30,591 nt of DNA from Scytalidium lignicola (lineage: Eukaryota > Ascomycota > Leotiomycetes). Below the pieces are notes generated by a model. It was not told the DNA's origin. It saw only the letters and a program-made list of their open reading frames with translations, and ran no database searches. Positions within the stretch are counted from its first letter, which is position 1; each line of letters begins with the position of its first letter. A program made the translations under genes and the position numbers. The stretch spans positions 1-30,591 of the forward strand of contig NCSJ02000448.1 in NCBI GenBank assembly GCA_002812745.2. Reading direction: 5' to 3'. This document shows positions 10,840-22,853 of the stretch, piece after piece.

Positions 10840-12808
10840 ATCTGGTAGAATATTAGTCGGAGTTGGAGCTATAGCATATCAACTATAGAACTGTCTGATC
10901 TAGAGAAATATGATAGATCAAGTAGATCAAGGTAACGTATCAGGTGCTGTACGTAGAAGCATTGCAACTACTGCCGAGACTGGGTATCTCTTGATCTTGT
11001 GGCTTGTTCTAGGCATTAGGATGAGTGTGATGACAGAAACTCAGCCGCGCACTAGAACGCCACATCTCGATGGTCTAGAGCTTCCTTCTGCGAATCGTCA
11101 TCGGGGTTTTTATTACCGTCGATTACGAGTAAAGCAATCAGTAACATTTTTACACGAGAATAATCACGCTGCTTTCGTTCCTATGAGGCACTGATTTTCA
11201 GGGGGACTGAGACATCTGGAAGAACGATTGGCCTTATTTTGGGTCGTATCATCAGCCCGTGGCTGAGTTGATGTGGCGGGGACCACAACCGGTCGCGGAG
11301 CTAATGAGATGCCAGAGCTCCGAAAAATACCTCCGTACCGTTGTCAGAATCATTAATAATCATCATCACGAATTGACAGTACAGCAATAATAGACGAGAA
11401 ACGCTGATGCTCTCTCGTACGGAAAGTACCATTGAGAAATATCCCCGGGGCTAATAGTGCATGGATTGTTTGCACGAGTGACGAGAGGAACTGTCTGTGT
11501 GCTTTTGGCGTGTCTCCTGGCTGAACGCAGCTTGTGGCTGAGCGTTGCTGCTCAAACCGGACGAGCCAGCATGCTTCTTTGGCCCAGTTTCCGGCTAGAC
11601 TCCATGGCGTACATCCGAACATTCTTCTTACTGGGCCTGCGGATAGGCGTTAGGGTGTAGGCGTGAGGCCGGTGACTGGCTGCCTCGAGCTGATCTGATG
11701 CCAACGGCAAGGGAGCGAGAGGAGAGCAGAGAGAAAATCAGGAAACCAAAAAGCAAAGTCGAAAGGCCCCTCCAAGACGGCTGGCTGATGGCTGAATCGA
11801 GCAATTTTCGTGTGTGATCTACTTGTACAGTACTGTACCTGTGTAAGTAACTTACAGAACTTATCTAGTCAGGGCGTGGGTATCGTCCGAAGTGTTTGTT
11901 GATAGCCCCCAGGATGGATTAGGGCGGCGATTCTGCGCCTCTGTGTCATCGTACTACTGGTACGGACGTATTGTACTGCACAATACTTTGGACAAATACT
12001 GTAACAAATAACCGTACCAGACCTCAGATCTTACGTTAGCCGGTAGGCTTGGTAGATGATGTCCACTCCAGTCTAGAGCGAATCCTCTCCTCCAGTTCAT
12101 AACACTAGCAGTGCTACCCTTCCCTCTTTTCCCCCCAAAGGCGTGACAAGCCAGGCCCAGAAACCTTACCTTTTCTCTTGCAGTTGCCTCCGTCCGCCAA
12201 AAGCTTCCAGGCACTAAGCGATTTAGTGAACAAGACTGAGGCGCAGCACAACTCGCTCTCTCTCTGCTCTCTGCTTGCTGTTTGCTGCTTGACCCATCAT
12301 TCCAACGCTCACGGTTCTTCGTCAGCCCTTGATTTAAATCCTCGTGCTCGTTCTGGTTGCGGTCAGCTTCTACGTAGGTCCAGTCAGGGTTAGTTAGTCC
12401 TGTGTCAGCGTCAGCCTCATCGCCCTTTCGGCTCTGCCCGGATATCGAGGCATTAGCATGCCCAGCGAAGCCACACCGGAAAAGCGAACAGTGACACACT
12501 CTGGATTTGTTGCGCAAACCCACCACTTCATTCACCATCTTCCAGCGGCTGTCGGATCGCGACGTTGCTGCCTCGAACTCACACTTGCCTCTCGATATTC
12601 CAGTTTCTCGGCCGGCGACCATCGCACGTTTCCTGGTCCCAATTGAAGGCTTCCATTCCACTGCCAACGTTTCCGAGGAGTTAACGAAAGGCTGTATGTA
12701 ATGACACCGCAAGAAAGCGGAACAGCATCACAGTACATGCGACGCGAGCAACCATACCACATACTTCATCGGTAAGATCTACAAGCGACAAATTGAGAAC
12801 CTCATCTC
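10840..12808. other. intergenic region and long leader of the zinc-finger gene
   Basis: No protein-coding gene is supported. A 252-codon open frame on the minus strand (11954-12712) has no recognisable domain and lies antisense to the probable promoter and leader of the downstream gene. The region contains a 14-bp perfect palindrome GTACAGTACTGTAC at 11825-11838 and related GTAC words near 11950-11990. Upstream ATG codons close to the zinc-finger gene open a 62-codon ORF (12458-12646), an ATG-TAA start-stop (12696-12701) and a 24-codon ORF (12701-12775). Confidence 0.55.
12701..12775 (+). promoter_or_regulatory. candidate upstream ORF of the zinc-finger gene, same frame
   Basis: ATG at 12701 opens 24 codons ending in TAA at 12773. 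It overlaps by one base the start-stop element ATGTAA just before it. The frame is that of the main coding region, which begins 33 bp after the stop. If the leader is transcribed, ribosomes would meet these starts first, and readthrough of one TAA would add 36 residues to the protein. The stop also overlaps a GTAAGA word that resembles a splice donor. Transcription of this stretch is assumed, not shown. Confidence 0.4.
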
Positions 12809-14989
12809 ATGGCCTCGCAAGAAGGCTCTGTGTCTATAGCTGCACCGGTCATCGGCTCGAATTTGTCAGACGCAGCAGCCACAACCACACCTCCAACAGC
12901 AGACACCAGTCAGCCTGATTCGGACATAGTAAGAACAAAGTCACTGAAGCGGAGTCGGACAGAGCAGACAGACGGCCCTACTTTCTCATCGCCTGCGAGC
13001 ATAGGGCGGGCATCACCGGCAGCGAAATCACAGAAGTTCGCCGGGAAGTTCTCCCCCAAGTACATACCAGTCCAACCCACGGGAACGGCTGTGATGGAGG
13101 AGCAGAATCGTGGGAGGGAAGAAGATCCACGGACTCAATCCCAGCTGCCAATGAGCGGAACCTCGGAACCCAAAGCAATATCCTCCATGATGACCGGCGC
13201 CAGAGTGGGTATGAGCAAACCTTCTGATGCTCCTGTTGCTGCAACAGCAGTGATGACCGAGGGCATAACACCAGCTACGAATGCAGTGTCAATACCAAGT
13301 CCTATGCAATTCGATGATAAACAGGATACGAGTCCAGCAAGCGCAACCAGCCTGGCGAGTTTAGGAAGTACGGTACCCACGGGAACAGCCAGCTCGACGG
13401 TTGTTGCAAGTCCTGGGGTCTTGACAGGTGCTACTGATGCAGAAAATCGAGATGCTAGATCTGATGCAACCGGTCAGGTTCCATCCCCTCTGGAGGATCA
13501 GGCTATAAACAGAGCACTATCTTTCCCAGGCAACCTGCTCGGACACTCAGATGCCTCTCGAGGCGGACCGACACGGGGTACGAGTCTTCCAATGCCAGGT
13601 CAGGCAATTGCCCCAAGATCACCATCACAGAAGAAACACAAGTGCCCGTATTGCGAAACGGAATTTACTCGCCACCACAATCTCAAGAGTCATCTTCTAA
13701 CGCACAGTCAAGAGAAACCGTACGTTTGCCAGACATGTGCCATGAGATTTCGCAGGTTGCATGATTTGAAGCGGCATATGAAATTACATACTGGCGAGCG
13801 ACCGCATATCTGTCCAAAATGTGATCGCAAGTTTGCGAGAGGTGATGCTCTTGCGCGCCACAGTAAGGGCCAAGGTGGCTGCGCTGGAAGAAGGGCAAGT
13901 ATGGGAAGTTTTGGAGGAGAGGATGAATATGACGGTTCTAACGCTGGAGATGGTGAGGACGGCCAAATGGATGGTGTTATGTACACGAACGGTGGTGCTC
14001 AGCACCACGAAACAGAGATGACCGAAGAAGACCAACGAAGATTCAGCCTTCCTAGCATTAACGCACAGCATGTCTCCTCTAACCATGGAGCACAAGATGC
14101 ATACTCAACGCATCCTCGGGGTCCGAATACGTACCCTCCTGCAGGTTCACGACCGCCTCCTGCCTCAGGCGGCCTCTACCCACCGAACGCAAATCGTGGA
14201 ACATCTTCAAGTTCCGGCACGTCTCCAAGTATGACAAATAGCGTTCCCAGTGGTCATGGCTCCAACACGAGTTTATCATCGCTACCCCTAAACACTGGCA
14301 GTGTATCAATGTTTGCCCAAAGCGCCATGACAGAGAGTCCTAAACCACTGAGCCCAGCTGGCATGGCTGCACATCAATTGGGTCAAGATCCATCCGCTAT
14401 TGGCAGACAGAGATCCCCAAGTCTGACTACCCAATTTCAGCAACAGCATTTCGGGCGGCGACAGTCAGGACGAAATTCTCCGCCGGGTATGCCACTTCAA
14501 TCTCCACATGGTCCACCTCATGGCGGCCCGAAACTACCAGCCCTTTCCGGACTGGCTCCACCCGAATCCAGATATACTTTAAGTAGTCAGCCTCCCAGTC
14601 AGCAAAATTCTGGAGACAGCCATCATGGTGGTCCTGCAGGGCAGCAAATGCCGGCACCGGCATCTCCTAACAGTATGTTCCAACCACCGCCTAACGCAGC
14701 AGCCGGTCGTGTTGGACATCAAGGACCTCACCACCAAGGCAGTGGCAGCGTTGATAGCAACAGCAGCAATTTGTTTGCAGCTGGTGATCGAGGTGTCTGG
14801 GCTTACGTCCAGACTCTAGAAGACAAGGTCAAGCAGTTATCTGAGAAGATGCTAGCTATGGAAAACAAAGAGAAAATGCAGGAGGACAAGATCAATCGTC
14901 TCTCGGATGAAGTTTTCTCTCTTCGAAACCAGCTTAATGCTCAGAACCATGCACAACAACAACACACCTCATTACCGGGACCTTCTTAG
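12809..14989 (+). CDS. C2H2 zinc-finger transcription factor
   Basis: This intronless 726-residue protein is a probable sequence-specific nuclear DNA-binding regulator. Three consecutive fingers lie at about residues 279-357. Finger 1 is CPYC...HLLTH, finger 2 is CQTC...HMKLH, and finger 3 begins CPKC and ends with an atypical H...GGC ligand pair followed by AGRR. The linkers HSQEKPYVC and HTGERPHIC are canonical. The N-terminal 270 residues are Ser/Thr/Ala/Pro-rich. The segment after the fingers is acidic and then Pro/Gly/Ser/Gln/His-rich. The last 65 residues (about 661-715) form a likely coiled coil rich in Lys, Glu and Leu, suggesting dimerisation. The HNLKSHLLTHSQEKPYVCQ-type array is common in Pezizomycotina regulators, but I cannot assign a named orthologue. 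The start is the first ATG of the frame after an in-frame stop. Confidence 0.9.
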   Translation: MASQEGSVSIAAPVIGSNLSDAAATTTPPTADTSQPDSDIVRTKSLKRSRTEQTDGPTFSSPASIGRASPAAKSQKFAGKFSPKYIPVQPTGTAVMEEQNRGREEDPRTQSQLPMSGTSEPKAISSMMTGARVGMSKPSDAPVAATAVMTEGITPATNAVSIPSPMQFDDKQDTSPASATSLASLGSTVPTGTASSTVVASPGVLTGATDAENRDARSDATGQVPSPLEDQAINRALSFPGNLLGHSDASRGGPTRGTSLPMPGQAIAPRSPSQKKHKCPYCETEFTRHHNLKSHLLTHSQEKPYVCQTCAMRFRRLHDLKRHMKLHTGERPHICPKCDRKFARGDALARHSKGQGGCAGRRASMGSFGGEDEYDGSNAGDGEDGQMDGVMYTNGGAQHHETEMTEEDQRRFSLPSINAQHVSSNHGAQDAYSTHPRGPNTYPPAGSRPPPASGGLYPPNANRGTSSSSGTSPSMTNSVPSGHGSNTSLSSLPLNTGSVSMFAQSAMTESPKPLSPAGMAAHQLGQDPSAIGRQRSPSLTTQFQQQHFGRRQSGRNSPPGMPLQSPHGPPHGGPKLPALSGLAPPESRYTLSSQPPSQQNSGDSHHGGPAGQQMPAPASPNSMFQPPPNAAAGRVGHQGPHHQGSGSVDSNSSNLFAAGDRGVWAYVQTLEDKVKQLSEKMLAMENKEKMQEDKINRLSDEVFSLRNQLNAQNHAQQQHTSLPGPS

Positions 14990-15900
14990 CAGCATCGATG
15001 GGAACAAGAGCATACGAGATTTGTCCTATTCTCAATTACATACATCATTTTTCATTTTCATACCAAATGGCGTCTTCAAATAGGGGAAGGGGAGGGATAG
15101 TATGATGTAATGATATGCATCGATAGTGGTCATCCAATCTGCTTCTGTCATGTACCACACATTTTTTTTTAAACGCACAGGGACAGAAGAAGGCAGGCAG
15201 TGGCGTTCTGGTCAGGGGGTTTCTTGGTGTTTATTATACCAGTTTCTTGGGTCTTTCGTTATTTTTATTTCTCACTCAAAAAAAGCTCTTTGGCTGTCTC
15301 TTATAGACTGCAGTTTTTCTCTCGCTGGCTTTTATTTCTTTTATTTCCCCCTATCTTCATGTAGTTTTCAATTGAGGACTGTCTCTGCTGGTATGGGGTG
15401 AAATGGGGCAAAAGGAGTCATTTAGGGAGTTGTTTGACGTATGACTAGGAGAGAAAAGGGGGGTTGGAGAGAGNAAAACACGCGCGATAATCCATATTTT
15501 TTTGTATTATAGCGAGTTGATAAAGTTACTCTGCAAGCTGATAACTTTTCGGAGCATGGTTTTTTTTTTTCTTTCCTTCCTTTTCATTATTCTTTTTTGG
15601 TAGCAAGGGAAAAAAAAATTGGGGGTTGTTATACTAGGAAACTGCTTTTACTCTGAAATGGCTNAGGGGAAGGGGAAGGGGGGGGCAATTTTAGTATCAG
15701 ATGTGAATTTGATATATTTTGATATATGATATGACGATTGTTTTTATTTTTTAAATCCACGTGGTCTGGAATGAAAACCCCCCCTTTTTTTTTTGGACCC
15801 ATGGTTTCGGGATCATTCTGGCAGCTGTTAGCTCTCGGCACGACTGCTTGCGGTGCGTTGAGGCGCGAGACGATTCGCCCCGTTTTAGAAGTTCAGCCGC

Positions 15901-15920
15901 GGCGAGGCGAGGCGAGGCGA
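15901..15920. repeat. (GGCGA)4 tandem repeat
   Basis: Four exact 5-bp units stand out as a GC-rich island in otherwise AT-rich spacer DNA. Confidence 0.85.
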
Positions 15921-16627
15921 GCTAATTAACGAATGAATGAGGGGTCAGAGCTCGAGTTCCGTCGAGCTGCTCTTGACACTTTCCACCATTGAGGAACGGC
16001 CAGTGCAGTTCTTTGATTGCTTGCATCGTCTGCTATGTGCTAACAGCTCAGCACACTGCACATTATTTTTTCCAGCCCCGATCGGCGTTGTTGCATCGTG
16101 TAAACTTGCTGTGTACTACAATACTAGCGAAGATGCCAAATCGCAACAAACCGTCATCGGTGTGGGGCCCACTCGGAACTGAGCCTCCGCAAGCCCTGCA
16201 GCGTTGTGGCTGAGAAAGCCTGCAGCTGAAAAGACCAAGTTTGGCAGCGAAGGGCCAAGGGTCTCAGCCTATCAACCTGTTTGGGGAGTGCGATCGCTTC
16301 GTTGGTACCTAATCGGGGCTAGTGCTAATAGCCCGTACCGGTTCGAGAGACTGATTCTCATTGGGATAATACAGTATAGTACAGTACAGTACCACAGTAC
16401 ACATACAGTGGCTGGGCGAGCGAGGCTGCTTCCGTTTACAGAATGGTAGCAAAAGCGGATCATGCATTGATAAATTGTTCGAGATAGGGTAATCATAAGC
16501 CTTAGATATTCTCGATACAGTAGTTCTCATATACCAAAAGATATGTGAAATCAAAGCATAGGGTTCGAAGACTTTGACAGTTGATCTCGAAAGGTAAGCG
16601 ATACATTAATATTAATACTGGATCTTT

Positions 16628-16783
16628 TGGTTTCTAGTAAACTGGATTGGACTTTATAAATTCTAAGGAAAACGCTATTTTAGATGTACTAGAAACAAAA
16701 ATTCAAGNAAAAAAACTTGGTCTAGAAAACTGGGCTAGGCTTTAGAAATCGATACGGTCGACGCAGTTTTAGATGTTCGAAAG
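16628..16783. repeat. degenerate tandem duplication, about 90-bp period
   Basis: The segment starting at 16628 and that starting at 16718 share TGGT, then CTAG-AAACTGG, then CTTTA-AAAT, and finally TTTTAGATGT, in the same order and spacing. The copies are clearly diverged. The second carries GC-rich changes (CGATACGGTCGACG) absent from the first. The call rests on alignment by eye. Confidence 0.45.
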
Positions 16784-17390
16784 AGGGAGTTCTCTTTTTG
16801 GAACCCCCTTCCGTATCATCCGCAGTACAAAACCTTACTCTCATCGTCGTGTGCGGTAACCATATATGCGATTATCGTTCATAGTAACTTNAAAAGNTTT
16901 TTGAAAATATGTGACTAAGAAAAGTGACCATAGAGCCTTAAGTTTATATCTTTTTATAAAATCTTAAATTTTTGGTTGAGATGTGTCTATTCAAATTAAG
17001 TGGGTGAAAGCAATGGGTAAAATAATCACAGCCGGTCAGGTACAGGAGGATGATAATGTCAAGTATAAATACTTACAGAATGAGAAATAATTGAAAAATC
17101 ATTATAATGAGAATAAGTAGTTTCGTTTTCTAATGTATGTAAAGTTATTGTTTTCTTGGTACAGTAGCTTATTATGTTTTGGTATTCTCTTACCCTACCA
17201 GCCTGCCTGCCTACGTAGTCATTTGCCTACTCTGGGTATGAAAGCGAGGAGAAGTACGTCATAAGGTCTATGCGAAAAAGCCCGAATAACCAAAAATGAC
17301 AACAGCTAAGCTGCCACGTCCAAACCGCAACAACTCAACGCGGGTTTGGGAGGACAAAGTATCTTCCTCCTGTTTTTCCAACCTGCCCCA

Positions 17391-17397
17391 TATAAAT
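17391..17397 (+). promoter_or_regulatory. TATA-like box of the DGAT2 gene
   Basis: TATAAAT lies 253 bp before the ATG at 17650. It is followed by a long pyrimidine-rich stretch with CTTT repeats, a common core-promoter layout in filamentous fungi. The transcription start is not known. Confidence 0.5.
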
Positions 17398-17649
17398 TAT
17401 ACTTCCACTCTTTTCCCACCCTCTTTCTTTCTACTTGATCTTGATTTTGTCTGTTGTTGCGCGGAGAAAGCTCCCGAGAGTAACCTTGGTCCTACCTACC
17501 CTTGTCGCTTTTGAAGCTCTTCGCGCATTTCGCCCTTTTCCCCTCACTCACAGTCTCTCATTCTTTCTTTCCCCACCACGTACGACACCACACATTTCCA
17601 TTCCTCCCCGCTTTCCTGCTGGTCTCCACGTATCTGGTGTCCAGGCGTT

Positions 17650-20166
17650 ATGGAGGAAGACGCTTCGAATATTCCCGCCAACACAGAGCACGTGAAGGTT
17701 GCCGATGATGAAGAAGCGCGGTCGAAGACGGAGCTCATGAATCACGGCGATGGCGACAATGATACTGGCGCGAAAGCCACGGACGATGCGATAAATATAG
17801 GAGAAAAAGCGGCTCGCGATAATGATGAGGCCAAGGAGGAGAATGTGACGCCTGCAGTTCCCGAAAAGCGTGTAGAGGAAGGCGATGCTGCCGCCGACCT
17901 CCCCGTTGGTGACAGTGACAATGGCGCAAACACAACAGATTATGAAACGGCCGCCGATGATACTAGCGAGTCTACAAGCACCGCCTGGGACGAACAACGG
18001 AGCCATGGCTCGAGCGAGGGTACAATGCACACGGCACTAGAGAACCAGGTATCGTCATCGGAGGGCGATGATCCTGAGGGGAGCGATGGTACTGTGATGG
18101 ATCGTGGGGAGAATTACGGTCTTTATGATGATGGGGCGGTTCTTACGGCGTTTGAGGAGCGGGAAGATGATGATGGTGGTGGTGATGATACTATAGTTAT
18201 CGAGGATAACGAGGAAAATAAGAAGGAAAAGGATAATACAGCTGGCGACAAAGAGGTTGATGATGCGGTTTTGGTACCTTCAGAGGAAAGACCAGGGGAA
18301 ACAATTGGTAACGATAGTGAAATCCATGTCTCTCCATCCGGGGTATTAGAACTAATCGAGAATGATGCTCCTCTTGAGAGCGGTTCTGATACTGAGGTAG
18401 AAGATCTTGATGTTGTGGATGAAGAAGAAGATGCTTTCAGCGGGAAAGAGACCCACGATACGGCTTCTACAGCTACAGAGCAACTGCAGGACGATCATGC
18501 TGCGAACAGCAGTTCCGATGCTCCTATCGACTATTCTAAAGATATGAATGGAGATGCTACCATCCACAGTGATCTTAATGGTTCTACTTCTGCAGGAGCC
18601 TTAGAGAAACCAGAGGAAAAGCATAGTCTAAAGAGCGAAGATACTATAGTGGCCGAGACTTCCGACAGAGTAAATGGTATTGATGATGCTGGTGACGACT
18701 CGACATCAAAGCAAGCTCAAGCGCCAGTCCCTATTGAGGGAGAGAATGGTAGCGAAGGGCTTATGAGAGATCAACAGAAATCACAACATGAGGACTCAGT
18801 CAATGTGAGTGATTTTATATTTAGAATACTCTATTTTGCGATGATGCTAACACAGTGTAGGAGAAGAAAAATAAGAAGAAGAGAAAGAGCGTTGTCTTCG
18901 AGGATGTCAAGGGTGAGCGTAACGGCAGTAAGCTAACGAGCATCAAAACCAACGGAGACTTCAAAGGACAACTACAAGTAAGCCGGCGAGAGCTTGTTAG
19001 TGGCCGCAGAGCAGGTCAACGATGGGAAAAGAGCAGAATCCGATTTGCGCCTCTGAATGTGCCACTGCATCGACGATTACAGACTCTTATGGTGCTCTTC
19101 CACACCCTATGCATGGCACTGTGCATATCGACGTTCTTCTTCCTGCTCGCTATACCGCTCTTTTGGCCCATCCTCGTGCCATACATGGTCTATTGTATGA
19201 CCTCAAAAGCGTCCATGTCGGGGACGCTCAAGTACCGCTCCAACTTTCTTCGAAGCCTTCCTGTATGGTCACTATTTGCATCGTATTACCCAGCAAGACT
19301 ACACCGGACTACAGAGCTTCCGCCAACGAGGAAGTACATCTTTGGATACCACCCCCACGGGATCATCTCTCACGGCGCATGGTCAGCATTTGCTACGGAG
19401 GCTTTAGGCTTCTCCCAGCTGTTCCCAGGAATTACGAATACGCTTCTGACGCTGGATACTAACTTTCGGGTACCACTGTATCGGGATTATGTCCTTGCCA
19501 TGGGGCTTGCATCAGTTTCAAAGGAATCCTGCGAAAATCTTCTGTCGAAGGGAGGTCCTAATAAGGTATAGTTCTCTTTGCTCAGTCCTCATTTCGTATT
19601 CGGGATTATGTACATGATGATGTCAACTCTTTTACATTCAGCTTTGATTTTAAGTTTATGCTAACCGTTACTTTGCAAAGGAGGGCATGGGCCGCGCAAT
19701 TACCATAGTCATAGGCGGAGCACGCGAGTCTTTGGACGCACAGCCATACACCATGAAGCTGGTGCTCAAGTGCCGCAAGGGCTTTGTCAAGATGGGCATT
19801 CGCTGCGGTGCAGATTTGGTGCCGGTGCTTGCGTTTGGGGAGAACGACCTGTATGACCAATACCAAGTGGACGAGCACCCGTACATCCACAAGTTTCAGA
19901 TGCTGGTTAAGAAATTCCTCGGCTTCACGGTTCCTCTGTTCCACGCCAGAGGAGTGTTCAACTACGATGTTGGACTCATGCCTTACCGCAGATCAATCAA
20001 TATCGTGGTTGGACGGCCAGTGAAAGTTGTGCAGTCATCGAAACCGAGTCCGGAGGAAGTTGATAGGGTCCACAGCGAGTACATTGGTGAGCTTCAAAGA
20101 CTGTGGGATCTTTGGAAGGATGACTTTGCGCCGCACCGCAAGGGCGAGTTGCAGATTATCGAGTAA
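17650..20166 (+). CDS. dga1: diacylglycerol O-acyltransferase, DGAT2 family, with long acidic N-terminal extension
   Basis: It makes triacylglycerol from diacylglycerol and acyl-CoA at the ER and lipid droplets. There are three exons: 17650-18804, 18861-19565 and 19681-20166. The introns are 56 and 115 nt, both phase 0, with GTGAGT and GTATAG donors and CTAAC branch sites. The 781-residue product is far longer than the usual 350-500. Residues 386-781 are the enzyme. A basic stretch leads to RFAPLNVPLHRRLQTL, then a hydrophobic hairpin (about 459-498), YYP, the catalytic HPHG (549-552), LYRDYVLAMGL, GGARE (632-636) and a C-terminal domain with PYRRSINIVVG. The first exon encodes 385 residues dominated by Asp, Glu, Ser and Thr, with no known domain. 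A shorter form could start at a late Met in exon 1 (MRDQQKSQ). CYP51 follows on the same strand. Confidence 0.88.
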
Positions 20167-21099
20167 TAAGNTTTCATGATGTTAGACATGAAAGGATTAA
20201 GTGATGATGCGCTGATCTTTATTTTTATCTTAAAATTTTACTCTGTATTATATATATCTTTATGAAGGGTTTGGAGTTTGGTGGGTTTGCGGATATATTA
20301 TATGTATGGGCATGGAAAGCGAGCAACAATTCGGCTGATTTTGCAACGAGTTAAAATGAAATGAAACACAGTAATAATCTTGCGTCTAATCCACCGATTT
20401 TCTCAATTTGATATAGATACATATTATAAAAGTTTGTCTTTCTCCTGAACAAAACAACGGAAATGAGACTTATGATTGCCCATCACCCCACCACGATCGA
20501 AGGCGGTCAGGGAATAAAGAAAGAGCCAGTCGGGACAAAGCTGATGACTGGCTGGACTGACTTTGGTGGGGAGCACCCCTGCCAAGCAACCTCGATCGTA
20601 TTCGGGTTTGGAAGAAGCATATGCGCGTATGTTTGTTGATGGAAAGTCTAAAAAGTATTACCGGTAACCTCAAAAACTGCTCAGGGACAGACAGACACGA
20701 GTACGGGAGATGGTTCCACACGATGCCCTGCTGAGGTCCTCCGTAAGACATTGCCCATACAATTCGAAAATCGAATGACAGGGCGAAGCAAGGTGGCAAG
20801 TTTATGGGTTTACCGGTACTTTTCTGCTCCTTTTTTTGCTACCAAGCTTAGTTAAGGGGGAAGAACCTATCTCGCGAGCCAATCACCGCCCGCCATTATC
20901 CGTCCCTGATTAGGAAATGATTTAATCTCATCAAAGCTTCAAAAACTCCACGACTTCCCCTTCGCAATTGTCTCTTCCTCCCTCAGACAGACAATCAATC
21001 AGTCAGGACCGACTCGTTTCTTTTTCACCTTTCTGACAAAATCGGGTGGTCGCACATAATCTACACACCTGGAAGCAAGACCATAACACCAACTGGAGA
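20167..21099. promoter_or_regulatory. DGAT2 3' flank and CYP51 promoter region
   Basis: No gene is seen. An N lies at 20171 just after the DGAT2 stop. Toward CYP51 there is a CCAAT box at 20879-20883, about 220 bp before the start, and two copies of the palindrome TACCGGTA at 20659 and 20811. There is also a short inverted repeat ATTCGA-AAA-TCGAAT near 20762, and pyrimidine-rich, CAATCA-containing leader sequence from about 20950. I do not see a confident sterol regulatory element. Confidence 0.45.

Positions 21100-22853
<1,754 letters not shown>

Larger units (their letters stand above)
14990..17649. other. 2.7 kb intergenic region between the zinc-finger and DGAT2 genes
   Basis: No gene is recognisable. 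It includes the 3' flank of the zinc-finger gene, long T-rich runs (15160-15800), and single N bases at 15474, 15664, 16708, 16891 and 16897. It also has a GGCGA tandem array, a cluster of CAGTAC words near 16370-16400, and a degenerate duplication at 16628-16783. The last 260 bp carry a TATA-like box and a pyrimidine-rich stretch typical of a fungal core promoter for the DGAT2 gene. Confidence 0.6.

Noticed and set aside
11954..12712. A 252-codon open frame on the minus strand
   Set aside because: No domain or family resemblance; it lies antisense to the likely promoter and leader of the zinc-finger gene and its composition does not look like a conserved protein.
17548..18030. Hydrophobic, membrane-like open frame antisense to the DGAT2 first exon
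   Set aside because: Antisense of Asp/Glu-rich codons automatically gives Ile/Val/Phe/Leu-rich translation; it is a shadow of the acidic exon.
21046..21099. An 18-residue upstream extension of CYP51
   Set aside because: The extension would begin at a GTG codon; the first ATG at 21100 gives the N-terminus typical of CYP51.
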